Of a stretch of 64,000 bases of DNA, positions 1 through 10,596 are shown in pieces. The position numbers were made by a program, and so were the translations under genes. The DNA is from Cryptomeria japonica (taxonomy: Eukaryota; Streptophyta; Pinopsida; Cupressales; Cupressaceae), in NCBI RefSeq assembly GCF_030272615.1, contig NC_081413.1, forward strand, positions 602,580,709-602,644,708, given 5' to 3'. Position 1 is the first letter of the stretch; every line of letters starts with the position of its first letter. A model generated the notes under the pieces. That model was given only the letters and a program-made list of their open reading frames with translations. It was not told the origin of the DNA and ran no database searches.

Positions 1-1714
1 CAAAGTGCATTTCCTTCATGCCAAAACATTGATTCCTTGTCAAAATCCTCCATGCATATCCAAAGTCCAACCTCATGTCAAGAGGATAATTTAGAGCATG
101 AAGAAACGTGTCTTAAAACAGATCAAGATCAAGATCTTGAAACCTTATCATCCCATCCAATTGTTGACCAGGACCCCATGTTCCCAGACACTCACGATGA
201 TTCCCCTATTCTTGTCCATCCTATCCAAAGTCCTATTGACACTCCATTCCCCAAGCAAGATCAGGATATCCCAGTCCATCCAATCCCAAACGATCCCCTT
301 CCATTTCATGAAAAAAATGTCCTTTCCAATCCCATTGGTATTCCACTTCCTAAGAAAGATCAAGATATCCTTTCCATCCTTTATGATGATCCCATTAAAA
401 GTCCAGAGCAAAGCAACTTTAAAGAGGATTCTAATGATCTTCCTCCTTGTCAAGATCAAATCATTACTTTAAATCCTCCACAAGATCCTTTTGTTCCTCC
501 ATCTCCTTGTCTTAATGCTCCATATACACTCCAAGATCTCATTTCTTTTGATGATCCCATTATTTCTCCCATTCCATCTCTTGAAGAGCCTATCATTTAT
601 CCATGTCCACCACACAATCCTAGTTTCCCTTGTGATCCTGAACCCCCTAGTGATCCTGATACCCCTCATGATTCTAACATGTTAGTGCAAGATGTTCATG
701 AACCCTCAACATGCATAATGGGTTCTTCCACTTTGGTGCAATCCGATCCACTTCAAGATCTCATTATTTCTCTCATATCATATCCACCTCATAATGCACT
801 CGTATCTTCTTCCCAAAGAAAAGAGTATCCTACAAGTCAAGATATTCACAAAGGCAAAGGAGTAGACCTTCATGAGAAAGAACCCCTCCATATCAAAGAA
901 GATCTTAAGGCTCATGTCTACACAACTCACTCTCAAGACGTTGGTATCCCTCCATCAAAATCAAAACATACACCTTCCCCATCATACTTTCCATCCATCT
1001 TAGGTCCTTATATCCCTTCATCCTTTATGCAAGGTCAGCAAAGGCACACATCCTTGAGTAAATTTCATCAATCCAAAAGAACTCCCTTTCATTCATATCC
1101 ATCCATGCATTCCTTTCCCCCTCCAAGCAATTTGGATGCCAAGTATAAAATTCATAAGTCTAGCAATCCACATGTATTCAAGGATCAACGTGTCCAATAT
1201 AATCAACATGTCAAAACAAGAGAACAAATTGATCTATAAAGAAAAAGAAATATGCAAAAGGCCACAAAGGTCCACTGAGAAAAATAAAGGAAAGTCAAAA
1301 TATATATGGGTTCCTAAATCCCTTATGCAAGCAATTCACTCCAAGGAACTAAAAAAAAATGAAACATCAAAAACCATGTGGATTCCCAAGAAGCTCCTTG
1401 AAGCACAAAAAGAAAAACCCAGATTAGCACCTGAAATTTCTATTCCTCCATCTAAACCTTCCAAGTCTATTCCTCCACCACCTTCTTCATCCGTTTTGGG
1501 CCCTTATGTCCCAAAATCCATAGCCTTTCCTCTGTCAAAATGTCAATATCCAAAATACATCTTTCCTCCATCAGTCCATCACCCCTCAAGGTGTGTGCCA
1601 ATGTCAATCTTGCCAACATTTCTATCCACTCAGGCACAATTCTTCCAATACCCTATCCATTATCCAATGCATATTTTCCATCCTTCGATCCCTTTGGTCC
1701 AATCCTTTGCATAA
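1..1714 (+). pseudogene. Proline/serine-rich ORF of element A, frameshifted
   Basis: I do not recognise a family. The frame is open from base 1, so its true start lies upstream, and it closes at 1239. The next frame (1136-1714) continues the same composition, and a frameshift between about 1200 and 1240 would join them. The first part is rich in P, D, S, H and I, with recurring short units such as QDQD and DDPI. The second part holds a duplicated motif (IWVPKSLMQA, then MWIPKKLLEA). A third motif occurs once in each frame (SILGPYIPSS and SVLGPYVPKS), which supports the two frames being one protein. No protease, RT, RNase H or integrase motif is visible. It occupies the place where element C has pol. 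It could be a gag-like protein of a non-autonomous element or a captured host fragment. Confidence 0.6.
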
Positions 1715-1809
1715 ATCCTTGCCTTAGTTTCATCTCATGTTCCATGTCCTTATCCTACCAACGTCTTTGAGCATACTTTTAAAGGTCATGGTCCATTTTT
1801 TTTAAGGCT

Positions 1810-2045
1810 ACTATTTTAAAAAAAAAAAAAAAGATGCTTGAGTCCTTCTTCCATCCCCTATCATGTGTCCATCTTCTATTGAAAAAGTCAAAATACAAAA
1901 AAAAAAGTGAGAAAAAAAAAAAGAAAAAGAAAAAAAGAAACAAAAAAAATAAAGAAAAATAATTCGTCCATTGGTGAAAACTTGGCAAACAGGCACCTTG
2001 GGAAAGTTCCATGATGAAAACCTGGCAAACAAGTGTCATGCGTAA
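1810..2045 (+). other. A-rich tract plus gtgaaaacctggcaa motif, element A
   Basis: Long oligo-A/purine runs are followed by two copies of a tgaaaacctggcaaac-like motif (about 1973-2035). The same tract and motif follow the pol stop codon in C (59505-59700). A version is found on the minus strand of B (about 25160-25260). It marks the border between the sense reading frame and the convergent spacer. Its function is unknown. Confidence 0.7.
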
Positions 2046-2795
2046 TCTATGAACTTCTTGCACACCACACTTGGGGGTAGGTTTCCTCCTTCATATCCTA
2101 TTGCCCTTCATTATCCTATCATACCATGCCATACTCCTCCATTATCCTATTGTCCCTCATGTCCATTTCCTCTTTCCACCTTTGATCTTGACAAGGCTGA
2201 GGATTGTCATGAGCATCATGCATCTTGTTTGCAGCTTTTAGTCTATCATAGCTTTTGGTCTTTATCCATTTTCTTATTACAACCTTTCAGCCATATTCCC
2301 TGGCTTATTGCAACTTTCTGCCACTATCCCTTAGCCTACCCCGACCTTTAGTCCATGTCCCTTATCCATTCTTGGTCTTGCTTATCCTATCCATATCTTA
2401 TCACTATCCATACACTCTTTTTTTTTGTTCCTTGATCTTGATCTGACATAAGGACGCAAAATTTAAACATAGTTTCAAAAACCTCTTGACATGTCCCTCA
2501 TGCCATGTTCCTGCTTTGCATTGTCATATCCAATCTCTTGTCCCATCACGCAATAGCCCTTGAAAATTGCATCTGCGTTGTCTCCATAATAAAAGGCCTT
2601 TATCTTCCTTCTATCCACTAACATTTCAGCAAGATTGTTTATCCATTTGTCATATTCCTAGCCTTGCTAGACAGTGGGGGTAAAATCATAAAAACATTCA
2701 AAAACATCAAAAAAATCATGTGTTCATTTTCAACTAAAATGTAAAAATAAAAAAAACTCAAATGAAGTCCTAAGAAAAAACAAATACTAAAAAAA
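2046..2795 (+). other. Pyrimidine-rich non-coding spacer of element A
   Basis: This is C/T-rich sequence with many atcc, tcct and cca words. I see no protein motif that holds across a reading frame. It lies between the sense frame and the antisense PMD gene, so it would be a 3' untranslated region for one or both transcripts. Confidence 0.5.
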
Positions 2796-2799
2796 TTGA

Positions 2800-2985
2800 T
2801 TAATGTCCTGAAATAATCCAAAAACATTCAAAAAATGTCCTGAAATAATCCAAAAACATCGAAAAATGACCTGAAATAATTTAAAAAGCATTCATAAAAT
2901 GTCCTAAACAAATCCCTAAAAATCAAATAATGTCCTGAAAAAATCCCTAAAAAGTCAAATAAAGTCCTGAAAAATGAACAAAAAA
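2800..2985 (+). repeat. 32-bp degenerate tandem repeat, element A
   Basis: The word gtcctg (with variants) recurs at 2805, 2837, 2868, 2901, 2932 and 2964, a period of 31-33 bp. Each copy is followed by aaataatcc or aaaatccct and an A-rich stretch. The same repeat with the same period is found at the corresponding place in element C (59937-60076). Confidence 0.8.
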
Positions 2986-3234
2986 ATTGTAAAAAACTCG
3001 AAATTCCTACAAAGTGAAAAACATCAAAATCCAAAAACAATTTCTTTGGCATTTTGCATTTTGTCAATAAATGGTCCCCTTTGTGCATAAACAGATCGCT
3101 AAGCATACATCCAACTACAATCAATCAAACATTGTGCTTTAATGAAATCATGCATTAACAAATGAACTGTTCGACCAAGCAAGCATTCAACCTAATCACA
3201 GTTGTCACATCAATCCAAATAGCATCAACATTAC

Positions 3235-3535
3235 CATTGGTCCTTGTCAACATTATCATGGGTCTTATACAGGGTGTGGTATACTCAAAACCAAATTGTG
3301 TCCTGTCTTCGACGGGGTACCGCATTCCCTAAAACTAGACAACATGATCATTCTTGTTTTCCACTTTTGACAATGACAATCAGACTGTTTGTTTGACTTG
3401 GTTGAATTTTGTGTGTCTTATCTTTTTTACTGATTTATCTTTGGCTTTGATCACGTTCCTATTTTGCTCGATGATGTCACTAAGTGATTTAGAGTGACCA
3501 GGATGTTTCATGGTCCCTTTCCTTTTTCTTTTTTT
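3235..3535 (+). other. Non-coding block conserved between elements A and C
   Basis: The stretch beginning catgggtcttatacagggtg is nearly identical to C at 60357-60610, including gacggggtacc and the later gtgatttagagtgaccagg. Flanking parts of the spacer align less well. No reading frame is conserved. It lies between the ends of the sense and antisense genes. Confidence 0.65.
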
Positions 3536-4286
3536 TGTTGTTGTGTTTGTTGTTTGTGGAATGTTTGTCACAAACTGGGGCAACTATATCATTGGGTGTC
3601 TGTGATAAGTACGTTCGCTTTGTGAATGCCGCACATACCTTGACCCTTGATGTATGCACCCTAGGATTCTTCACTCATTCCTTGTGTGCGATGTGTTTGT
3701 CTTTTGTAAAAGGGGTTGCGTTCCAGCTCTAGCCTTCAATGCCATGATGCTCTGCATCTGCTTTGCTACAATAAATAAAGGTTCTCACCTACTTATGTGC
3801 ATTTGTGAAAGCAAGTTTTCCTTCATCTCTAACTGTCCTCTATCTAATTTTTGCTTACTAACATTTCTTCCGTCAGTCTTGGCAGTCTATTCAGTCTAGT
3901 TCTTCGATCTCTAAAACATAAAAAATAAAAATAAGTTGCATCCTGCATTCATTGGTTAGCACATTTGCATTATATCAAGCCCATACAAAGCATTTTATCC
4001 ATTTCATCTTATAAATGCATCAAAAACATAAACACCATTCATACATGTTACAAGGATAGTACATAGATGGTGCATAAGACATCCATACATGGAAAGTAAA
4101 CATAAGCCATAACACATTGCATCCCATCATATAGTTGCATATCATATCATATATCAAAAAAAAAAAAAACACAAAAAGAAAAATATCAGAGTACAAAATT
4201 GGACTGTCTGTCCTACGTATGGCCCACAGGCTGAGTACATAATGTCAAACTATATATGTCTCTGTCATAAGGAGCACGTGCCTCTA
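3536..4286 (+). other. Spacer of element A, no gene seen
   Basis: T-rich then A-rich sequence that aligns loosely with C 60611-61222 (for example atcctgcattcattggttag in both). It would be the 3' untranslated region of the antisense PMD gene. I see no coding signal. Confidence 0.5.
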
Positions 4287-6221
4287 TCATTGGGTGCTCC
4301 CTCTGTCCTCCTCATCCCTTCCATGTCTCAAGGATGAAGCCCCTCCTGTCCCTAGTCCAGGCTATGGTGGTCTCATAGGTCCACTCACCCCCATGCTGCT
4401 CACTGACCTCCGAGAGCATGGCCTGTTCTCTGTCCTTGATCGTGACCAATATGACACTGCTCTCTACTCTGGTGGAACTGCACTCTCATATAGAGTCCCC
4501 AAATGGTGCATCTCATCTCCTGCCTCTAATAACATCTATGCCATCTCATGCGCAATAGCATCCCTAATCGACCCAACATACTCTATCACTCTTTGCTCTG
4601 CTTGTTGTGCCTGGGCTATCACTGTATCTCAAGCCACTGTCAGCCTGGCTATCTCTGCTTTGTACCTATCCCTCTTAGTTGACCACTGCTCTTGCTCTAC
4701 TCTCCACTGATCCTACTCTGTCCTCAAGATAGCATTCTGTCTCTCCAATGTAGCAATGTAATCATGCTGACTCGCTATGGTGGCCCTACATATATGCATC
4801 TCCTCTATGCTAGTTGTCTCCTACCCTATGGGTATATCCTGCAATGACTCATGTTTTGTTGGATTTGTCTCATCTCTCTGCATGCACCTAGGACTCTCCT
4901 CTCCCTCATCGTCCTCCTCGTCCTCCTCATCCCCCTTGTTCTCATCCCCCTCATCCTCATCATCTCCCTCCTCATCATCTTTCTCCTCATCATCTCCCTC
5001 CTCCTCTCCCTTGTCGTCATCCTCCTCCTCTCCAATGAGTGGGAAGCCCTCCTATCTCCTAGCTATCGGAATATCAGGATCTGTCAATGGCACTGGCCGC
5101 TGTCATGCAAACCATCGCTCATACCCCTCTATCGTCCCGACATCTACAACATCTAATCTCCAATCCCACTATCTCCACTATAGCTATATGAAGTTGGCAT
5201 ATGCTATGTGTGGTTGAATCATCCTCTCCCACTGACTCATCTCTCTGTGGGATCGGGCAAAGTGTGCAGTCCCTATCAGTACATCCTGCCTCTCTCCAAA
5301 CTATCATCTGACTCTCTCTGGTAGATACATCTCAATCACTCTCTGGTGATTCACTGGTTGCCCAATTAGGTATCTCTCTTGTCTGCAATACGGTAGCTCA
5401 TCGCCATCATCTGACCATCCAGGGCAATCATGATATGGCCTCCATGTGAAATCTCTCAACCTGTCTAGCTCATGTCGCCAGTACAATATGTATCTGAATG
5501 GGCCCTATCTCAGTGCTCCCCCATAGCAATACACATATGGTTGATGTGGTACTACCTGTCTCTCTACAATTGGCCGACATATGGCTATGTGCTCAAATGC
5601 CGATACCTGTAAAAGTGTGACCCCACAGCTCAAAGTCTGTACCCTCTAATATGCTATCTGATGCAACTGAAAATATAGCATGGCAAGCACACATGGTCCC
5701 CATGCGTATACAGTCCCCTCTATTGCCATCCGCTCTAACACTCTTCCCCATCCAATAGGGAATCCATGTCCTCATCTGTGACCTACTAATAGGCATGCCA
5801 TAACCACTGCTATCACCACATATCACTGATCATACTCTACTACCAAGGTCTCCCAGTGGATCTCCCTCTCTATGATATCAAGGTCATCTGCGTCGCACTC
5901 AAATAATCTGCACAAAGAGTCTCTCCCTGTCATTGGGTCGTACACAACCATCTCCTCATGAATCAGAATGTAGAGGATACACCACACATCCTCTAGTGTC
6001 ATAGTCGCCTCTCCAGTCGAAAGATGGAAAGAGGAAGTCTTTGAATGCCATCGCTCGGCCAATGCGGTGAGAAGTCCTATGTTTGCCCTAATCTTGGGCA
6101 TGTACATAATGTAGTATAATCCCAGTCCTACTAATGTGTCTTTGTCAGTACTCCTGAGTCTATATCACAACATGAAGCAGTCGGGTTTGTTCTCCCGTAT
6201 GATCAATGGATACTGTCAACT
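4287..6221 (-). pseudogene. Antisense plant-mobile-domain-like gene of element A, exon 2
   Basis: Read on the minus strand this is a damaged copy of the protein that C encodes at 61223-63070. Frames covering about 6107-5823 carry the PMD signature: LTALAERW, then SSFHLSTGEATMTLEDVW. This is the conserved core of the plant mobile domain (aminotransferase-like) family, for which a role in transposons and gene silencing is known or proposed. Later frames give GRVLERMAIEGTVYAWGP-like sequence, RHELDRL (near 5480) and an acidic D/E stretch encoded at about 4905-5035. Frames change several times and stops are frequent, so it is dead. The second codon, CGA in C, is TGA here. The acceptor tgatgcag precedes 6221. 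The end at 4287 is placed by alignment with C. Confidence 0.75.
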
Positions 6222-6584
6222 CTGCATCACAATTGGGGCACAATTTGTTAGTTTTAGGGTTTTTTCCTAAGGGCTGCATTTCCTTGTTTCATGCACCAAT
6301 CAGGGTTTTCTTATCTATTTTTGACCTATCCTACCCTTATCCCTCTTTTCAGGATCATCTGTGCACTGCTTTTGGTCAAACTAGAGTCATAAGTGCACAA
6401 TTGCACTTGTGCAACATCAAGCTGCACCTGTGTACCTTACACAGGTGCAGAACATCTCTACTCAGGCGCAGAATGCGCCCACACAGGTGCAGATCTACAT
6501 TTTTCTCTCTTCTATGGGCCCCGCAATGTCCCACAATCAAGCAAAATTCATGAAATAGAACATATGGGTTTTTAAGCTACATAC
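6222..6584 (-). other. Intron 1 of antisense PMD gene, element A
   Basis: The donor GTATGT directly follows the last codon of exon 1 at 6585. The acceptor GATGCAG ends at 6222. Length is 363 bp, and both boundaries are phase 0. Element C has the same boundaries (63071-63453). Splicing is predicted from these matching consensus sites. Confidence 0.65.
6403..6492. repeat. 21-bp-spaced GCACCTGTGT words, element A
   Basis: Direct words gcacttgt and gcacctgtgt start at 6403 and 6424. Inverted words (acaggtgc type) have caggtgc/caggcgc starting at 6442, 6463 and 6484. Spacing within each orientation is 21 bp. The cluster lies inside the predicted intron of the antisense PMD gene and about 545-635 bp from the 3' LTR, the same position as in element C. 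Confidence 0.75.
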
Positions 6585-6662
6585 CGCTGCTCCCGTGTCG
6601 TCCGGTTGTCTGTAGGTGAGTACACGTTCCCCAAGGTGATCTGCCATTTGAATGTTCACCAT
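6585..6662 (-). CDS. Antisense PMD gene exon 1, element A
   Basis: A 26-codon open segment starts at ATG 6662 and runs to the donor at 6584. It reads MVNIQMADHLGERV and ends with PDDTGAA. Exon 1 of C has the same length and 18-19 identical residues. It has no stop even though exon 2 is broken. The conserved length, phase and donor make this a real exon rather than a chance frame. Confidence 0.65.
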
Positions 6663-6745
6663 CTCTCTACAAGGGTCCTTTTTCCTGAGCAACAACTCCT
6701 CCACTTTGGCCAATGCAAATGAACTCTTTTCCTTCTCCTTGTCTC

Positions 6746-6752
6746 CTATATA
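6746..6752 (-). promoter_or_regulatory. TATA box for antisense PMD gene, element A
   Basis: TATATAG on the minus strand, in the context gatctatatagg, lies about 90 bp upstream of the exon 1 ATG. C has TATAAATG in the same context at the same distance. Inferred from position and conservation. Confidence 0.5.
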
Positions 6753-7021
6753 GATCTTTGTCAGTACCTAGATGGACATGCATGCTCTCCATCTTATGAT
6801 GGTCGCGGTCTTTTGCGCCTTCCACTGCTTGTCCTTTGTGCATCCGACCTTCGATTTTTGATCCGTTCAAACCTATCATCTTTTGTCATTCTTATTGATC
6901 ACTTAGCCTCTTTTCTAGATTTTTCCAACCAATTCCTCGAGGGAGCATGCATATGTCATTGTTATTGTCTGGGGCATTTTCATTATTGTTCTTTGAAACA
7001 ATGCTTAGAATCGCATTTTCT

Positions 7022-7036
7022 CAAAGAGGGGCAAAA
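7022..7036 (+). promoter_or_regulatory. Polypurine tract of element A
   Basis: caaagaggggcaaaa lies immediately before the 3' LTR, as expected for the plus-strand primer of reverse transcription. The same 15 bases stand before the 3' LTR of B, and C differs only at the first base or two. Confidence 0.85.
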
Positions 7037-8562
7037 TGTAGACATCTAAAAATTGTCAACGCTTGTGGAGTCATACTTTAACATTTGCGCATCGCCTTAT
7101 TTTAGGGTTCTTGCATCGCATTGACATTTCTTTTATGTTGCACACTTGGTCTTTATCATTTGTGAGCATTGAGTCCTCCTTCTACATTCCTCATTTTTCT
7201 TGCTTTCGAATTAGGTCTTGTCGATAGCAATCTTCAGTCATGATTTTGGTCGATCTTATCCTGTCGCATCATGGTGTGTGCTCATTTATCATCATTTTGG
7301 ACATCGTCAATCCTAATCAATGATAAAATTAGGGTTTTGTCCTCTTGTCAATCTTTCAATCATCTTTAGCTTGTTAGTAATCATTTGCGATTATCAACTT
7401 GTCAATCTCGTCATTTTGCAATCGATCCTTGTCCTTGTCAGCCTTGTCATTTTGCAATTGATTCGTCATCGATCCTTTTCCTTGTCAATCTTGTCATTTT
7501 GTGATTGATTTGTCATCGATCCTTGTCCTTTTCAATCATGTCAATTTGGATCGATTAGTCATTGTTCCTCGTCAATTGGCGCCTATCAATTTGATCTCCT
7601 TGTCAATCTTGGTCAATTTGTCATTGATTTTTGTCAACCAATCTCAATCATTTATCAACATTGGTCCTTTGTCAATCAGAATCATGATCGAACCTACATT
7701 AATTTCTTGTTGTCTTGACCTAATTCCTTGTCCTCTTATTTCTAGGGTTTTATGATTTGTTCATTTAATCCTTTTCTTCTTCTTTGTGGGTTAAATAAAT
7801 CTATTTATTTAGTCCTAGGTCTCTTTCATGAATTAATTAATGGATGAAAACCTATTTATTAATTCACCTAATTTCTATTTCATCTTTTTCCTCAATTTTC
7901 TAATTTGCTAATTTCTCCTAATTCCTAATTTGCTAATTTCTCCTATTTTCTTTAATTTTTCTAATATTTCCCCTAATTTCATTCCCTCATTTTCTCTTAT
8001 GTTTATGCTTCCATTTTTTGCAATCATGGAGGCTATTTTCTCTCTTCCCTCTTGTCATGGGAATGGCATTTCAATCTTGTCATAATTTGTCATACATCTT
8101 GCATTTCAATCTTGTCATAATTTGTCATACACCTTGCATAGAAATTGTCATACATTTGTCATAATTTTTCCATTCTTGATTTGAATTTCCTTTCAAATCT
8201 CTTCATGCTAATCTTGTCCTCTCTCCAATTTGTCTATAAATTGGATGATTTTCTTCAATGAAAAGGAAGAATCAATCACATTTTCGAGTAACCTTATACT
8301 GCAAATTTCATCTCTCAACAACTTGTTTTCCACTTGCATTTTGCACTTGTAGGTGAGATCCACATCAAATTTGAAGGTGAAAGAAGAACAATGGAGCCAC
8401 ATGAAGGAGATATCTACGTTGGTTTGCTTTGATTTCATTTGATTTAAATATCTTGTCTTTATGTCTTCATTGATTGGGTTAGGATTGCTTTCATAATAGC
8501 TTAAGGTTTTGTGGTTGTCCTAATTGCTATTGTTTTGATGATTTTCAATTTCCTGATCTACA
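7037..8562 (+). repeat. 3' LTR of element A
   Basis: The LTR begins TGTAGACA directly after the polypurine tract and ends GATCTACA, giving a TGTAG/CTACA terminal inverted repeat. It aligns along its length with the 5' LTR of C (47673-49161). Its length is 1526 bp. A TATA-like tctataaattgg lies at 8233-8243. The sequence on the right changes abruptly to antisense copia gag, so atagt (8563-8567) is the candidate target duplication. Confidence 0.9.
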
Positions 8563-9197
8563 ATAGTATCTTTGAATGCAGATTCAATCTTAGGAAGAGA
8601 GTCTCCAAACTCACTCAGATCAAAAGCAGCAAGCTTACCAATAAACATGTCTCTTGTCACAATCTGGATCTCATCAATAGCAATAGCTTTATGTTTGTAA
8701 GCAGGAGGCAAGAATCTCAACACTTTAGCAACAATCTCATAGTCTTCTAATACTCTACTGGCACATCTGATTACACACACAAGCTCATTCACTTTCTACA
8801 TAAAGGAAGTAATGTTTTCATCTTCACTCATTTTCAGATTCTAGTATTTAACCTTCAAGCTCTACAACTTAGAAATCTTCACATGACTATCACCTTCATG
8901 CAAGGTCTCCAACTTTATCCAGATCTTAGGAGCAGTCTTTAAGTCCTTCATATTAGTCATCTCAGAATCTAACAAGGCACTCAACAATGCTTCCAAGTAT
9001 CTCTATTGTTGTATTATGTTTCCTTTATCTCATCCTGAGTAGTAGGACCATTCTGAGGAACATTATATACATTCTTAGTAATCTTCTAGTACTCTTCTCC
9101 AATGCATCTCAAATGACACTGCATCTGGATTTTCAAGAGAGTGTAGTTCATTCCATCAAATCTTGAACTATCATTCTTGAAAGCAAAGGTTGCCATC
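8563..9197 (-). pseudogene. Copia gag remnant of element D, cut by element A
   Basis: On the minus strand from ATG 9197 the frame reads MATFAFKNDSSRFDGMNY, then KIQMQCHLRC. This is the start of a copia gag of the UBN2/retrotransposon gag type. Stops then accumulate, including several at Trp or Gln positions. Downstream, LRFLPPAYKHKAIAIDEI and KLAAFDLSEF match the same family (compare gag of G, LLPTYAIRVSAINEL). The frame is cut at 8563, where the 3' LTR of A begins, so A inserted into it. The rest of D lies beyond A's other end, outside the window. Confidence 0.8.
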
Positions 9198-9240
9198 TTG
9201 GATCTCCTCAAGCGATCAATATTCTTCCATAGGATCTATC

Positions 9241-9251
9241 TCTAATACCAA
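9241..9251 (-). promoter_or_regulatory. Primer-binding site of copia D
   Basis: TGGTATTAGAG on the minus strand starts three bases past the LTR end. It differs by one base from the initiator-Met tRNA complement TGGTATCAGAG used by many copia elements. Confidence 0.75.
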
Positions 9252-9253
9252 TT

Positions 9254-10596
9254 GTTGGCAACAATGCAGCAAACTAGGAGGGGGGTGACTAATTTTGCAC
9301 AGAAACTTACACCAACTTAAAACACAAATCAGATCTAATAATTAGCAGTTAAAAACATGAAACAACACCACATCAATAACACACATAACACCAATATTTT
9401 TTATGTGGAAAACTCAGTTAAGGGAAAAACCATGGTGGTAACCTACCCATAATGAGATAAAACCCTATTAGGAGTAAATATAAATATTACAATGGGAATG
9501 CACGTGCATTCAGGCACACAATTTAGATAAGAAATCCAAAAAGGATACAACCTTTAGGGAAGGCTCACTTCCTTACAGGAAGTCTCATCGACTTACAAAA
9601 AAATTAGGACTACAATACGGATTACATGAACTGTGAAAGTAGCATCTTCATATGCTTGAGTACAGTTTTGGTTAAGTACACAGACTACTTTGCAACACTT
9701 CTCTTCTCCTTCACACTTCTGAAAGATCAAATCACTTGTTTGCATATACAACTCGATCATACATACTCTCAAGGAATGTAGACACTCATAGATATCCAGC
9801 TTACATAATTATTACATTTATTTATACAAACCCTCAACCTATATTTCAAGGTCGACCAAACCCTTAATACAAATTACAAAATAATATCCTTACATGCTAC
9901 AACAATACATGCGGACCAAAATTATGTCGGCTAAGAAATAGTCTGGAAACAAATCAATACCGCAAACATGTAACACCTCCTAAAAATATGCCTCGATAAT
10001 TTGCAACATGCTACAATCACCAAGAATATCGCATAATATGAAGAACATCACTGAACAAATAAAATATTCAATAACACACACAATAATCAATGCTGACCAC
10101 CAATACATATAGAATACGATCTAGAGATATTCACAAGCAACTTGAATTGCACCACAATAACTCGGATCACTAGAATACTCATCATTTCTCTACGGAGCTT
10201 AAGAAAATCAACATAACTAACTGTCAACCTGAAATATTCACTTGTGGACCTCCGAATCATGAACCACTTGAACTGAGGACACACACCAACGTCCAAAACA
10301 CATCCCACACTTTCACAACTAAAGATATAACAATTATGGAGTAATAAAAAGCACAAACTAGAATACAGAATAACATCCTCAATACCGGATCTCATGACTT
10401 GATCACAACATCATGCAGACCTCTGTGAATGGGAATGAACCATCTACAGACAATATACCAAAAGCCTTTTAATTTGCATCAACTCATCTACAAAACCAAC
10501 TCATTCAACCAAACTTCAATAGTGGAATACACAGAAGAATAGGTTGACATCAATGACAACACATCATTCCAGCAATCTTCTCAGCAGAATCCAACA
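9254..10596 (-). repeat. 5' LTR of copia D
   Basis: On the minus strand it begins TGTTGGATTC and ends TTGCCAACA, a TGTTGG/CCAACA terminal inverted repeat, followed by the PBS. Internal words (aggggggtga near the PBS side, gacatcaatgacaac near the other end) are shared with the LTRs of G, E and H. The right border at 10596 is inferred from the inverted repeat, because the partner LTR is not in the window. Confidence 0.65.

Larger units (their letters stand above)
1..8562 (+). mobile_element. Gypsy-type LTR element A, 3' part
   Basis: The element runs off the left edge of the window. What is visible, in order, is a proline-rich reading frame (1-1714), an A-rich tract with the gtgaaaacctggcaa motif, a long non-coding spacer, an antisense PMD gene, a polypurine tract and a complete 3' LTR ending at 8562. 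From about 1900 onward it matches element C (59500-64000) block by block in the same orientation, so the two belong to one family. No reverse transcriptase or integrase is present, although C has its pol immediately before the corresponding A-rich tract. The element lies inside the gag of copia D. The 5' LTR and 5' target duplication are outside the window. Confidence 0.85.

Noticed and set aside
2639-3124. Phe-rich minus-strand frames in the spacer of A
   Set aside because: They are translations of the 32-bp A-rich tandem repeat, with biased composition and no counterpart frame in C.
4777-5217. Serine-rich plus-strand frame (and the similar one at 61644-62054)
   Set aside because: It is the reverse of the acidic D/E run of the antisense PMD protein. 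The serine runs come from complementary tcc/tca codons and carry no family motif.
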